Assembly (NCBI GenBank): GCA_905198125.1
Contig: CAJKBH010000033.1
Location: 1-32,969 of the forward strand
Length of the DNA: 32,969 bases
From: an uncultured Porphyromonadaceae bacterium
GTDB lineage: Bacteria; Bacteroidota; Bacteroidia; Bacteroidales; Muribaculaceae
Direction: 5' to 3'
Each line of letters begins with the position of its first letter. The first letter of the stretch is position 1. The translations under genes were made by a program, and so were the position numbers. The notes beneath the pieces were generated by a model. It did no database searches and had not been told where the DNA came from. It was given only the letters and a program-made list of their open reading frames with translations. Below, piece by piece: positions 15,523 through 24,359 of the stretch.

Positions 15523-15588
15523 TCCTGACTTTAACTGAATCAGCGTTACATTGTATCCTGACTTGAACCGAATCAGCGTCACATTGTA
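15523..15588. repeat. Two tandem 33-bp repeats upstream of TonB receptor
   Basis: Units 15523-15555 and 15556-15588 are adjacent and differ at three positions (30 of 33 identical), each beginning TCCTGACTT and ending ACATTGTA. They lie about 55 bp upstream of the TonB operon -7 element. Such phased repeats may be operators. The rest of the 357-bp gap 15317-15673 holds two divergent promoters and no gene. Confidence 0.8.
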
Positions 15589-15642
15589 TCAGGAGCAATA
15601 TTTTGTTCACATACACGAAACATTTATGAAATAATCGGGAGA

Positions 15643-15650
15643 TAACTTTG
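15643..15650 (+). promoter_or_regulatory. -7 element for TonB receptor operon
   Basis: TAACTTTG is an exact match to TAnnTTTG. Transcription would start near 15657, 17 nt before the ATG at 15674. The -33 region holds only TTTA-like sequence, which may mean dependence on an activator. Confidence 0.6.
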
Positions 15651-15673
15651 CAGCGTAATCATAATATTATCGC

Positions 15674-18304
15674 ATGAAACGCATCACGCTGCTTATCGTT
15701 GGCTCGCTATCAATTCTCCCTGCATTGGGACGGGAGATTTCCGGCATAGTGGTCGATTCGACAACCGGAGAGACCCTGATCGGCGCTTCGGTCTATGTGA
15801 GACAACAGCCCAAGTCCGGCACCTCAACCGGTCTTGACGGATCCTTCCGGCTATCCACTGATGTCAAAGAGCCGACTCTGGTATGCTCTTATCTGGGTTA
15901 TGAGTCACAGACTGTAACCAATCCGGGACACTCCCTTCTCACCATCCGCATGACGGAATCGGCAGCACAACTGTGTGAAGTGGTAGTTACCGCTTCCGCC
16001 GCGAACACCGATGCGGGCGCACGTATGATAGAGCGAAATTCCATGAATGTGGTCAATGTGATGAGCGCACGCGCCATGGAACTTTCTCCTGATATTACAG
16101 TCGGCAACATCATCCAGAAGATGTCGGGAGTCACCACCGAGCGTAATTCTTCGGGCGAGGGGCAGTATGCCATTCTCAGAGGCATGGACAAACGCTACAA
16201 CTACACTCTGGTGAACGGGGTGAAGATTCCGAGTCCCGACAACAAGAACCGTTTCGTGCCCCTCGACCTGTTTCCCTCCGAGATTCTGGACCGCATAGAG
16301 GTGTATAAATCCATGATGCCCAACCTTGAAGGCGACGGCATCGGAGGTGCGGTAAACCTTGTGATGAAGGACGCGCCGTCGCGCCGCATGCTTCATGCCA
16401 ATATCACCACCGGATACAATGCACTTTACTTTGTCCGGGATTTCCTGTCGTTCGATCATGGCGCCATTCAACGTAAATCACCCAACGAGATAAAGGGTAC
16501 GACCGGCGATTACGGCGTAAAGGAATCTGATTTCACCAACAACAATCTGCGTGTGAGGAGTTCACGCCCCTGGCCCGATATCCTGGCCGGCATATCATAC
16601 GGCGACAGATTCTTCGGCAACAGACTGGGCGTCATCGCTTCGGTAAGCTACCAAAATCTGAATCGCGGCAAGAACAGCGATTGGTATTACCGTTCCGCAT
16701 ACATGACCAACGGAGTGGAACGCCGCGAATATTCCGACAACCGCCAGCGCCTTGCGATACATGGGAAAGTGGACTATGTGTTCTCGCCGCAACATAAACT
16801 CTCGTGGTATAACGGCTGGCTCAGCATGACCAACGAGCAGACACGACAGGCGCAGGATGACAAAACCTCATCAGTACGTATGCGCTGGAACCGTCAGGGC
16901 ATATTCAATTCCACGCTTCAAGGCAACCACCTATTTCTCCACGATCAGCTGCGCGTTGACTGGAAAGCGGTTTTCTCCAATGCCACCAACCTCACGCCAG
17001 ACAATGCCACCGTCTACATCCAGGGCAACCATCTGGCCACAAGCAAAGCCGCACTGCGTCGCTGGGAACACAACTCCGACCGCGACTGGGCCGGATACAT
17101 TGACCTGAGTTATCATATCCGCAACTGGGACATCTCGATTGGCGGCATGTTCCGCGCAAAGGACCGCGACAGCTTTTTCAACGAATACACATTCGATTCC
17201 GCCACCGGCACCGGACACGTCCAGGTTTTCGGACAGGACTGGGATAATTTTGACGGGATCCTGATTACTCCGCGCGAGTTCGGCAACGTGGGCGACCCTC
17301 TGAACTATGACGCGGACGAACGGATAGCCGCCGGATATGCCATGGCTCGACTCACACTGCCGCATTGGGAATTTATAGCAGGTCTGCGTGTGGAATACAC
17401 CAGTCAGGGTTATTCCTTGAAATTCCCGCGCGACGTTGACCCCACCGGACGCCAGAAATACACCGACTTCCTGCCGAGCCTGCACATCAAGCGGATGCTT
17501 ACCGACCGGATGAACCTGCGCCTAAGCTATGCCCGCGCCATAAACCGTCCGAGCTTCTTCGAGATCGTTCCTTACAGCATCATCAACGAGGAATACAAGG
17601 AGAAGGGCAATCCCTCGCTGAAGCATACCGTGGCCGACAACATAGACCTGCGGTGGGAGTTCTTCCCGAAATCGTCTGAACAGTTCATGGCCGGTCTTTT
17701 CTACAAGCATCTGCAGAACCCAATAGAATATGGACTCATAAACGAAGGACAGGACACATATTACATGCCGATGAACATGGGCAACGCCGACAATATGGGG
17801 GCGGAAATCGACATTCTGAAGTATTTCAGCAAGTTCGGCATCAAGGCCAACTACACCTTCACTTACTCCCGCATCACCACCGACAAACGCACCATGCAGG
17901 GCAACGACATAATAACTGTGAGACAGACCCGACCGCTGTTCGGACAGGCCGCCCATGTGGCCAATCTCTCGCTTCTGTTCAAGGACAGCGACAACGGCTG
18001 GGACGCACAGCTCACAGGCAGCTACATCAGTCCCCGGCTCGCCGACGTCAGCAACTGGTATGACAACGACATCTGGGAGAACGATTACTTCCGCATGGAA
18101 CTGTCTGCCGAGAAATCGTTCCGTTGCGGCCTGTCGATATTCCTGAAAGCCACCAACCTGCTCGACCTCCCTATGATACGCTACTATCACAAGGGGCCGC
18201 ATACCGACACACTCACCGACGTGAAGCGTATACGGGGCAACGTGATGGAACGCAAGGAGCATTACGGGCAGACCGTCCTGCTCGGCGTGAGATTCAAGCT
18301 GTGA
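15674..18304 (+). CDS. TonB-dependent outer-membrane receptor
   Basis: This 876-residue protein has a signal peptide (1-19), a carboxypeptidase-regulatory-like domain (about 20-95: ISGIVVDSTTGETLIGASV), a plug domain (about 110-230: VNVVNVMSARAMELSPDITVGNIIQKMSG split over two lines, SEILDRIEVYKSMMPNLEGDGIGGAVNLVMK) and a 22-strand-type barrel ending in an aromatic/hydrophobic strand (VLLGVRFKL). It imports a ligand using TonB energy. It lacks a SusD partner downstream, so it is not a classical Sus pair. It is followed by a beta-helix lipoprotein and a metallophosphoesterase, which points to a phosphorylated or phosphate-releasing substrate, as inference. The Crp/Fnr-type gene is divergent. 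Confidence 0.93.
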   Translation: MKRITLLIVGSLSILPALGREISGIVVDSTTGETLIGASVYVRQQPKSGTSTGLDGSFRLSTDVKEPTLVCSYLGYESQTVTNPGHSLLTIRMTESAAQLCEVVVTASAANTDAGARMIERNSMNVVNVMSARAMELSPDITVGNIIQKMSGVTTERNSSGEGQYAILRGMDKRYNYTLVNGVKIPSPDNKNRFVPLDLFPSEILDRIEVYKSMMPNLEGDGIGGAVNLVMKDAPSRRMLHANITTGYNALYFVRDFLSFDHGAIQRKSPNEIKGTTGDYGVKESDFTNNNLRVRSSRPWPDILAGISYGDRFFGNRLGVIASVSYQNLNRGKNSDWYYRSAYMTNGVERREYSDNRQRLAIHGKVDYVFSPQHKLSWYNGWLSMTNEQTRQAQDDKTSSVRMRWNRQGIFNSTLQGNHLFLHDQLRVDWKAVFSNATNLTPDNATVYIQGNHLATSKAALRRWEHNSDRDWAGYIDLSYHIRNWDISIGGMFRAKDRDSFFNEYTFDSATGTGHVQVFGQDWDNFDGILITPREFGNVGDPLNYDADERIAAGYAMARLTLPHWEFIAGLRVEYTSQGYSLKFPRDVDPTGRQKYTDFLPSLHIKRMLTDRMNLRLSYARAINRPSFFEIVPYSIINEEYKEKGNPSLKHTVADNIDLRWEFFPKSSEQFMAGLFYKHLQNPIEYGLINEGQDTYYMPMNMGNADNMGAEIDILKYFSKFGIKANYTFTYSRITTDKRTMQGNDIITVRQTRPLFGQAAHVANLSLLFKDSDNGWDAQLTGSYISPRLADVSNWYDNDIWENDYFRMELSAEKSFRCGLSIFLKATNLLDLPMIRYYHKGPHTDTLTDVKRIRGNVMERKEHYGQTVLLGVRFKL

Positions 18305-18369
18305 CGTCCCGCACGGGACACACTCCCATATCAAGCATTCAACAACCCAATAACAACAAATTCGTAAAG

Positions 18370-19719
18370 ATGAAAAAACTACTATTCGCCGCCTTGATCG
18401 GCGCAGCGATGCCGCTGGTATCGTGCAGTGACAAAAACGATCCCGAACAACCTTCGGCCGACACCGAAATATCCGAAACGGAGATGACCGTGTCCGGCAC
18501 ATGGAAGGCCGGTACGGAAATCAACCTGGACCGTCACCTCGTCATACCGGAGGGGAAAAGCCTCACGATCGAGCCGGGAGTGAAGATAACGGCCTCAGCC
18601 GCCGGAGTCGGAGTAAACCACGCGCCCGTCGAGATTATCGTCAAGGGCAACCTCTATGTGCTGGGCACCGAGAATCAGCCTGTACTCTTCACCGTCGAGG
18701 AATCCAGACGCACCGAGGCCAACACCTTCGCCGGCCTGTGGGGCGGCATCGTGGCCACGGAATCGTGTCAGGAGATGGTAATCGACCATGCCGTGATCGA
18801 ATATACGGGCGGTCAGGTCATCGAGGGTTCACCCGCCGCGACATCCGGCATCTACACCGCAGGCGATGACGCATATCCGCAGATCACCACCACCAATATC
18901 AACGGCCGGTACGTCATCACGAACTCGATAATCCGCAACGGATGGAGCGACGGAATCTATCTGATGGGAGGCTCGGCCATCATTGCAGGCAACGTATTCG
19001 CAGCCAACGGCTACAGCGGCGCGGAGGCCGTAAACATCAAGGCCGGCGTCAAGGCTGACATTGCAGGCAACGTCATGTTCAGCCCCAACACCAACGGACT
19101 GAAGCTTTCCTCCTCCGGTCAGAGCGAAACCCGCGGACAGGCCATAGCCAATGCCTACAACAATACCATCATCAATGCCGGATGGCGCCGCGACGGTGAA
19201 AAGGGTGGATGCGTGTATGTCGAGAAGAACTGCCTTGCCACCGTCGTCAACAACCTGATGGTGAACTGCAAGTTCCGCGCCATGACTCCCAATTACAAGA
19301 ATCCGAATTCGTCCGACGCGGGATATGACGACAAGTCGGTGATAGACTACAACATGTATGTGTCCGGCACTCAGCAAAGCTCCATTGTATATCCCGAGGA
19401 AAGCAACGTGGCTTACGCCTACGAAGGTTACAATTACGACCACAAGAGCTATAATCCTGCCGTTGACGCGCATAGCGTCATAGCGTCGAAAGAGAATCTC
19501 GTGAATCCCCGATTCAGCAATTTCGACATCAACGCCGTGGGTCTGACCGATTACACCTACAATTCCACCTGGGACTTCCATCTGTCTGCCGATTCTCCCG
19601 CTCTCAAAACCACATCGGCCACAGTGACCCCTTGTTTTGCAGGCGGTCTTGAGATCAATGGCAAACTGTATCACTCACCGGCACTTGAACCGCACTTCGG
19701 CGCGTTCGGTGCGAAATAA
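18370..19719 (+). CDS. Predicted beta-helix surface lipoprotein
   Basis: The start is the ATG at 18370 (449 residues), giving a lipoprotein signal with lipobox LVSC (Cys19); the frame stays open upstream inside the TonB gene, which is rejected. The body has right-handed beta-helix-like rungs: LVIPEGKSLTIEPGVKI, IIVKGNLYVLGTENQPVLF, YVITNSIIRNGWSDGIYLMG, IIAGNVFAANGYSGAEAVNI and DIAGNVMFSPNTNGLKL. Such proteins bind or cleave polymers, but no catalytic set is recognised. It lies 65 bp after the TonB receptor and 8 bp before the phosphatase-like gene, so the three form one operon. It may capture the receptor's ligand in place of SusD. Confidence 0.78.
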   Translation: MKKLLFAALIGAAMPLVSCSDKNDPEQPSADTEISETEMTVSGTWKAGTEINLDRHLVIPEGKSLTIEPGVKITASAAGVGVNHAPVEIIVKGNLYVLGTENQPVLFTVEESRRTEANTFAGLWGGIVATESCQEMVIDHAVIEYTGGQVIEGSPAATSGIYTAGDDAYPQITTTNINGRYVITNSIIRNGWSDGIYLMGGSAIIAGNVFAANGYSGAEAVNIKAGVKADIAGNVMFSPNTNGLKLSSSGQSETRGQAIANAYNNTIINAGWRRDGEKGGCVYVEKNCLATVVNNLMVNCKFRAMTPNYKNPNSSDAGYDDKSVIDYNMYVSGTQQSSIVYPEESNVAYAYEGYNYDHKSYNPAVDAHSVIASKENLVNPRFSNFDINAVGLTDYTYNSTWDFHLSADSPALKTTSATVTPCFAGGLEINGKLYHSPALEPHFGAFGAK

Positions 19720-19727
19720 CAATAACC

Positions 19728-20660
19728 ATGATACGTAAATTCCTTACATCCACACTTCTGACGTTTGCGGCCATATCCGCCGCAAGCGCTCAGATTCCGG
19801 CCACCGGGCTGTCCGGCGACGTCACGCTGATGATAGGCAACGACCTGGGCCGCAACGGATACTATGAACAGAAACCCATAGCCGAACTGATGGGCAAAGT
19901 GGCCGAGGCCGTGGGCCCGGAGGCTTTCCTCGCGCTTGGCGACATTCACCACTACTTAGGTATCGAATCGGTGAACGACCCGCTATGGACCACCAATTAC
20001 GAGCTGATGTATTCCCATCCGGAACTTCAGGTGGAATGGTGTCCGGTTCTCGGCAATCACGAGTATCGCGGCAATACGCAGGCGGTGATGGATTATTCCG
20101 GCACCAGCCGCCGCTGGAACATGCCCTCGCGTTATTATACCCGGATATTCGACAACGACGGCACCCGCGTCAAGGTAGTGTTCATCGACACGGCGCCGAT
20201 AATTGACAAGTATCACGCAGATACGGCCGAATACCCCGACGCCGGCCGTCAGGATGTCGACGCACAGCTGCGATGGCTCGACCGGGAGCTTAGCCGCGAC
20301 GACAACGCGGACTGGACCATTGTGGCCGGCCATCATCCCGTCTATGCCCAGACTCCCAAGCAGAGCAGCGAGCGCGAGGACATGCAGAAAAAAGTGGATC
20401 CGATATTGCGCAAACACAAGGTCGACATGTACGTCTGCGGCCACATCCACAACTTCCAGCATATCCGCAAGAACGGCATCGACTATGTGGTCAATACATC
20501 CGGCTCCCTCTCCCGCCCGGACGTCAAGGCCACCGACGGCACGGTGTTCAGCAGCGGAGTGCCAGGATTCTCCGTTGTTACCGCCACTCCGAAGGCCCTG
20601 ACGCTTTCCATGATCGACAACCATGGAAATGTGATACACCAGGTCTCCCGCTCCAAATAA
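19728..20660 (+). CDS. Exported purple-acid-phosphatase-like metallophosphoesterase
   Basis: This 310-residue protein has a signal peptide (about 1-21, ASA-Q). The calcineurin-like phosphoesterase motifs are in order: D39-L-G, G71-D72 (GDIHHY), G109-N110-H111 (LGNHEYRG), G201-H202-H203 (AGHHPVY) and G238-H239-I-H241 (GHIHNFQH). These supply a dinuclear metal site like that of tartrate-resistant acid phosphatases. The tyrosine that ligands iron in purple enzymes sits at Y76, one residue further along than in the usual GDxxY, so the metal centre may differ. It likely hydrolyses phosphomonoesters or diesters in the periplasm or on the surface, feeding the TonB receptor encoded upstream. Confidence 0.88.
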   Translation: MIRKFLTSTLLTFAAISAASAQIPATGLSGDVTLMIGNDLGRNGYYEQKPIAELMGKVAEAVGPEAFLALGDIHHYLGIESVNDPLWTTNYELMYSHPELQVEWCPVLGNHEYRGNTQAVMDYSGTSRRWNMPSRYYTRIFDNDGTRVKVVFIDTAPIIDKYHADTAEYPDAGRQDVDAQLRWLDRELSRDDNADWTIVAGHHPVYAQTPKQSSEREDMQKKVDPILRKHKVDMYVCGHIHNFQHIRKNGIDYVVNTSGSLSRPDVKATDGTVFSSGVPGFSVVTATPKALTLSMIDNHGNVIHQVSRSK

Positions 20661-20679
20661 TCATATAATCAGCAAAAAC

Positions 20680-20714
20680 ATACCGGCTGCAGCAAAATAT
20701 GCTACAGCCGGTAT
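20680..20714. terminator. Bidirectional terminator hairpin
   Basis: ATACCGGCTG (20680-20689) pairs with CAGCCGGTAT (20705-20714), and the stem can extend inward with a small bulge. It separates the rightward phosphatase operon from the leftward alanine dehydrogenase gene. Confidence 0.7.
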
Positions 20715-20728
20715 TTATTTACATTCTA

Positions 20729-21841
20729 TCAGAGTGCGAGCGGGGTGTATTCGAGGCCGAAGGCTTCGGCCACGGCCTTGAATGTGATCTTGCCGTCCAC
20801 CACGTTGACGCCTTGGGTCAGGCCGTAGCTGCGACGGCATGCTTCCTTCCAGCCGAGGTCAGCCAATTTCAGCGCGTACGGCAGCGTGGCGTTGGTCAGG
20901 GCCATGGTCGAGGTGTAAGGCACGGCGCCGGGAATGTTGGCCACGGCATACTGCACCACTCCGTCCACTTCATATACGGGATCGCTGTGCGTGGTGGGAT
21001 GCGAGGTCTCGAAGCATCCGCCCTGGTCGATGGCCACGTCCACCATCACCGATCCATGACGCATCAGGCCCACCATGTCGCGGGTTATCAGATGCGGAGC
21101 CTTGGCGCCGGGCACCAGTACGGAACCCACCACTAAGTCGGTATCGGGCAATTCCTGCTCGATGTTGTGGCGCGAAGAATACAGGGTCTTTACGTTCTTG
21201 GGCATCGTCTCGGCGCAATGACGCAGCACGTCAAGATTGATGTCGGCTATTGTCACCTCGGCACCGAGACCGGCAGCCATCAGCGCGGCGTTACGTCCCA
21301 CTACGCCGGCACCCAACACCAGCACCCTGGCGGGTCTCACGCCGGGCACGCCGCCAAGCAGCACGCCGCGGCCTCCCTGTGGCTTCTCCAGAAACCGTGC
21401 GCCCTCCTGTATCGACATACGGCCGGCCACCTCGCTCATGGGTACCAGCAACGGCAGACGGCGGTCGGTCTCCGAATATGTAACGGTCTCGTACGCGATG
21501 CACACGGCGCCGCTCTTCAGCATGGCGTCCAGCAACGCCCGGTCGCACGCGAAATGGAAATAGGTGAACAGCACCTGGTCCTTGCGGATCAGTCCATACT
21601 CGGGTTCTATCGGTTCCTTCACCTTGATGATCATATCGGCAGTGGCATACACATCCTCGATGGTCGGCAATATCCTGGCGCCGACATCCTCGTATTCTCG
21701 ATTGCTGAATCCGCTCCCCTCACCGGCATGGTCCTGCACATAGACCTCATGGCCGTGGTTCACGAGTTCCTTAACGCCCGCCGGTGTCGCACCCACGCGG
21801 TTCTCGTTGTTCTTGATCTCTTTTGGAATTCCGATTTTCAT
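20729..21841 (-). CDS. ald: Alanine dehydrogenase
   Basis: This 370-residue enzyme catalyses NAD-dependent interconversion of L-alanine and pyruvate plus ammonia. The N-terminus MKIGIPKEIKNNENRVG is characteristic, with substrate residue R15, K75 (KVKEP) and H96 (FTYFHFA) at the positions known in the family. The Rossmann motif G177-A-G179-V-V-G182 follows, and the late motif VDVAIDQGGCFETS holds the catalytic aspartate. Nothing is missing. It is divergent from trpS and appears monocistronic. Confidence 0.97.
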   Translation of the reverse strand: MKIGIPKEIKNNENRVGATPAGVKELVNHGHEVYVQDHAGEGSGFSNREYEDVGARILPTIEDVYATADMIIKVKEPIEPEYGLIRKDQVLFTYFHFACDRALLDAMLKSGAVCIAYETVTYSETDRRLPLLVPMSEVAGRMSIQEGARFLEKPQGGRGVLLGGVPGVRPARVLVLGAGVVGRNAALMAAGLGAEVTIADINLDVLRHCAETMPKNVKTLYSSRHNIEQELPDTDLVVGSVLVPGAKAPHLITRDMVGLMRHGSVMVDVAIDQGGCFETSHPTTHSDPVYEVDGVVQYAVANIPGAVPYTSTMALTNATLPYALKLADLGWKEACRRSYGLTQGVNVVDGKITFKAVAEAFGLEYTPLAL

Positions 21842-21978
21842 GGTCTGTCCTCTTTTAAGGTTTCTAACAGTGTTTTCCTTCTCGATTTCCAGTCACGCGC
21901 CCTAATGATATACGTCGCGTTTCTTCTCGGTAAAATTAGAATTTTATTTCATCTTTTGCAACACATCGCAACACTTTT

Positions 21979-22010
21979 TTTGCCCAATATGCGAAAATAA
22001 ATTAACTTTG
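21979..22010 (+). promoter_or_regulatory. Consensus Bacteroidetes promoter of trpS
   Basis: TTTG at 21979-21982, a 20-bp spacer, then TAACTTTG at 22003-22010: a full -33/-7 promoter. Transcription would start near 22017, about 12 nt before the ATG at 22029. Confidence 0.75.
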
Positions 22011-22028
22011 TGGTTTAAAACTGCAATT

Positions 22029-23093
22029 ATGGAAAACAACGATAAGAAAAAGATAGTGCTGAGTGGCATCCGCGCCACCGGCAACCTGCATTTAGGCAAC
22101 TATTACGGCGCCTTGCGCAACTTCGTGCGCATGCAGAACGACTACGACTGCCGCTACTTCGTGGCCGACCTCCACGCCCTCACCACGCATCCCGACCCGA
22201 AGATGCTGCACGAGAACGTGAAGGACATCCTGGCGGAATACCTGGCCGCCGGCCTCGACCCCGACAAGAACACCATCTACGTCCAGAGCGACGTGCCCGA
22301 GATTTCGGAGATGTACCTGCTGATGAACATGCACGTGGGCATCGGCGAGCTGATGCGCACCGCCTCGTTCAAGGACAAGGCGCGCAAGGCCCTGGGCATC
22401 CATTCCGAGGGCGACGAGATAGAAAAGGAAATCATAGGCAACCAGACCAACCAGCGTGTCAACGCCGGTCTGCTGACCTACCCCACCCTGATGGCCGTGG
22501 ACATCCTAATCCACCATGCGGACCTCGTACCCGTGGGCAAGGACCAGGAACAGCACCTGGAGCTTACGCGCCGTTTCGCACGCCGTTTCAACTCGTTCTA
22601 TAAGACAGAGTATTTCCACGAGCCTTTCAACTTCAACTTCGGCGCCGCGGCCGTCAAGGTCCCCGGCCTGGACGGATCGGGCAAGATGGGCAAGAGCGAG
22701 GGCAACTGCATCTACCTGATAGACGATGAGAAGACACTGCGCAAGAAGGTGATGCGCGCCGTCACCGACGAGGGTCCCAAGACTCCGGACAGCCCTGTCA
22801 GCGAGCCTATCGCCAACCTGTTCACCCTCATGGATCTGGTATCTGAGCCCGATGTATGCGCCCACTTCCGCCAGGCTTACGCCGACTGCTCCATCCGCTA
22901 TGGAGACCTCAAGAAGCAGCTGGCCGAGGACATACTGAAAGTCACGCTTCCCATCCGCGAACGCATCCTCGACATCCGTCAGAACGACGAGTATCTGTCC
23001 AAGGTGGTGCGCCAGGGTGCCGAACGTGCTCGCGAAACAGCCTCCAAGACACTGGCCGACGTGCGCGAGATCATGGGTATCAAGCGTTTCTAA
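22029..23093 (+). CDS. trpS: Tryptophanyl-tRNA synthetase
   Basis: The enzyme charges tRNA-Trp. I place the start at the ATG at 22029 (354 residues); an in-frame TTG at 22008 lies inside the promoter element and cannot be the start. The class I HIGH-type motif is TGNLHLGN (17-24) and the KMSKS-type motif is KMGKS (219-223). Other typical segments are ADLHALTT, GNQTNQRVNAGLLTYP and VPVGKDQEQHLELTR. Length is normal. The SpmA-SpmB fusion follows after 23 bp and probably shares the transcript. Confidence 0.97.
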   Translation: MENNDKKKIVLSGIRATGNLHLGNYYGALRNFVRMQNDYDCRYFVADLHALTTHPDPKMLHENVKDILAEYLAAGLDPDKNTIYVQSDVPEISEMYLLMNMHVGIGELMRTASFKDKARKALGIHSEGDEIEKEIIGNQTNQRVNAGLLTYPTLMAVDILIHHADLVPVGKDQEQHLELTRRFARRFNSFYKTEYFHEPFNFNFGAAAVKVPGLDGSGKMGKSEGNCIYLIDDEKTLRKKVMRAVTDEGPKTPDSPVSEPIANLFTLMDLVSEPDVCAHFRQAYADCSIRYGDLKKQLAEDILKVTLPIRERILDIRQNDEYLSKVVRQGAERARETASKTLADVREIMGIKRF

Positions 23094-23116
23094 GCCACAC
23101 TATTCCGTCCGCATAG

Positions 23117-24346
23117 ATGGTTCTGAACTGGATCTGGATCGCCTTCTTCGCCCTGGCTTTCGTCATGGCGCTGGGACGCACATGCTTTCTGGGCGACCTG
23201 GAGGTGTGGAGCCAGATCATGAACGCCTCGTTCGACCAGGCGGCATTCGCATTCGAGGTGTCGCTGGGCCTGACCGGTGTACTCACCCTGTGGCTCGGAA
23301 TCATGAAGATAGGGGAACGGGCCGGAGTCATCGAGTTTTTCGGCCGGCTCATCAGTCCCTTCTTCTCGCGCCTGTTTCCCGGCATCCCGAAGGGACATCC
23401 GGCCATGGGAGCCATATTCATGAATATCTCGGCCAATATGCTGGGGCTTGACAACGCGGCCACGCCGATGGGTCTGCGCGCCATGCAGGAGATGCAGAAG
23501 CTCAACGACAGGAAGGACACCGCCACCGACGCCATGATCATGTTCCTGGTGCTGAACAGCTCGGGGCTCTGCCTGGTGCCCATCAGCATCATGATGTACC
23601 GCGCGCAAGGAGGCGCAGCCAATCCCACGGACGTGTTCATACCTATACTGATAGCCACGGCCATAGCGACTTTGGTCGGTCTCGGAGCGCTATGCCTGAA
23701 GCAGCGCATCCGCATGGACGGCGTGATATGGGCGTGGCTGGGCGGCATAGCAGCGTTCGTGGCTCTGGTCACCTGGTTCTTCGCCTCGCTGCCCGGCGAC
23801 AAGGTGGGTACATACAGCACATTCGGCGCCAACTTCATACTGTTCTGCGTCATCATGGCCTTCATCGGGGCCGGCATACGCAGGAAGCTGCGCGTATATG
23901 ACGTGTTCATCGAGGGAGCCAAAGAGGGCTTCAAGACGGCGGTGATGATCATTCCTTATCTCGTGGCCATTCTCGTGGCCATCGGAATGTTCCGCGCCTC
24001 GGGAGCGCTTGACATCATCACCGGCGGCGTCGAGAACTGCGTGGCCTGGATGGGCTTCGACACGCAATGGGTGGGCGCGCTGCCTACCATGCTGATGAAG
24101 CCCCTGAGCGGCAGCGGCAGCTGCGCCATGATGCTTGACGTGATGCTGGCCAACGGCGCCGACGCTTTCGTATCGAAACTGGCCGCCGCCGTCCGCGGTT
24201 CGACCGACACGACGTTCTATATATTGGCAGTGTACTTCGGTTCCGTCGGCGTGTCCAAGACCCGTTACGCCGCAGGTTATGCACTTTTGGCCGACATCAC
24301 GGGGGCTGTGGCAGCCGTTATCGTAGCCTATATATTCTGGGGGTAA
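23117..24346 (+). CDS. SpmA-SpmB fusion, nucleoside-recognition (Gate) membrane protein
   Basis: This 409-residue membrane protein joins the two spore maturation proteins SpmA (about 1-200) and SpmB (about 240-409) in one chain. Features include the NISANMLGLDNAATPMGLRAM segment of SpmA-type proteins, and in the second half MKPLSGSGSCAMM, RGSTDTTFYILAVYFGSVG and TRYAAGYALLADI, typical of SpmB. About ten hydrophobic helices are visible. Fused forms are common in non-sporulating Bacteroidetes, where the role is unknown; transport of a small molecule is the usual guess for the Gate superfamily. It lies between trpS and an SGNH hydrolase gene with gaps of 23 and 13 bp. Confidence 0.9.
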   Translation: MVLNWIWIAFFALAFVMALGRTCFLGDLEVWSQIMNASFDQAAFAFEVSLGLTGVLTLWLGIMKIGERAGVIEFFGRLISPFFSRLFPGIPKGHPAMGAIFMNISANMLGLDNAATPMGLRAMQEMQKLNDRKDTATDAMIMFLVLNSSGLCLVPISIMMYRAQGGAANPTDVFIPILIATAIATLVGLGALCLKQRIRMDGVIWAWLGGIAAFVALVTWFFASLPGDKVGTYSTFGANFILFCVIMAFIGAGIRRKLRVYDVFIEGAKEGFKTAVMIIPYLVAILVAIGMFRASGALDIITGGVENCVAWMGFDTQWVGALPTMLMKPLSGSGSCAMMLDVMLANGADAFVSKLAAAVRGSTDTTFYILAVYFGSVGVSKTRYAAGYALLADITGAVAAVIVAYIFWG

Positions 24347-24359
24347 AACATTTAAGATT

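Noticed and set aside
18124..18369. Upstream extension of the beta-helix lipoprotein
   Set aside because: It overlaps the TonB receptor in another frame and would bury a clear lipoprotein signal peptide that starts at 18370.
23117..24346. SpmA-SpmB as evidence for sporulation
   Set aside because: Fused SpmA-SpmB proteins are common in non-sporulating Bacteroidetes, and no other sporulation gene is present.
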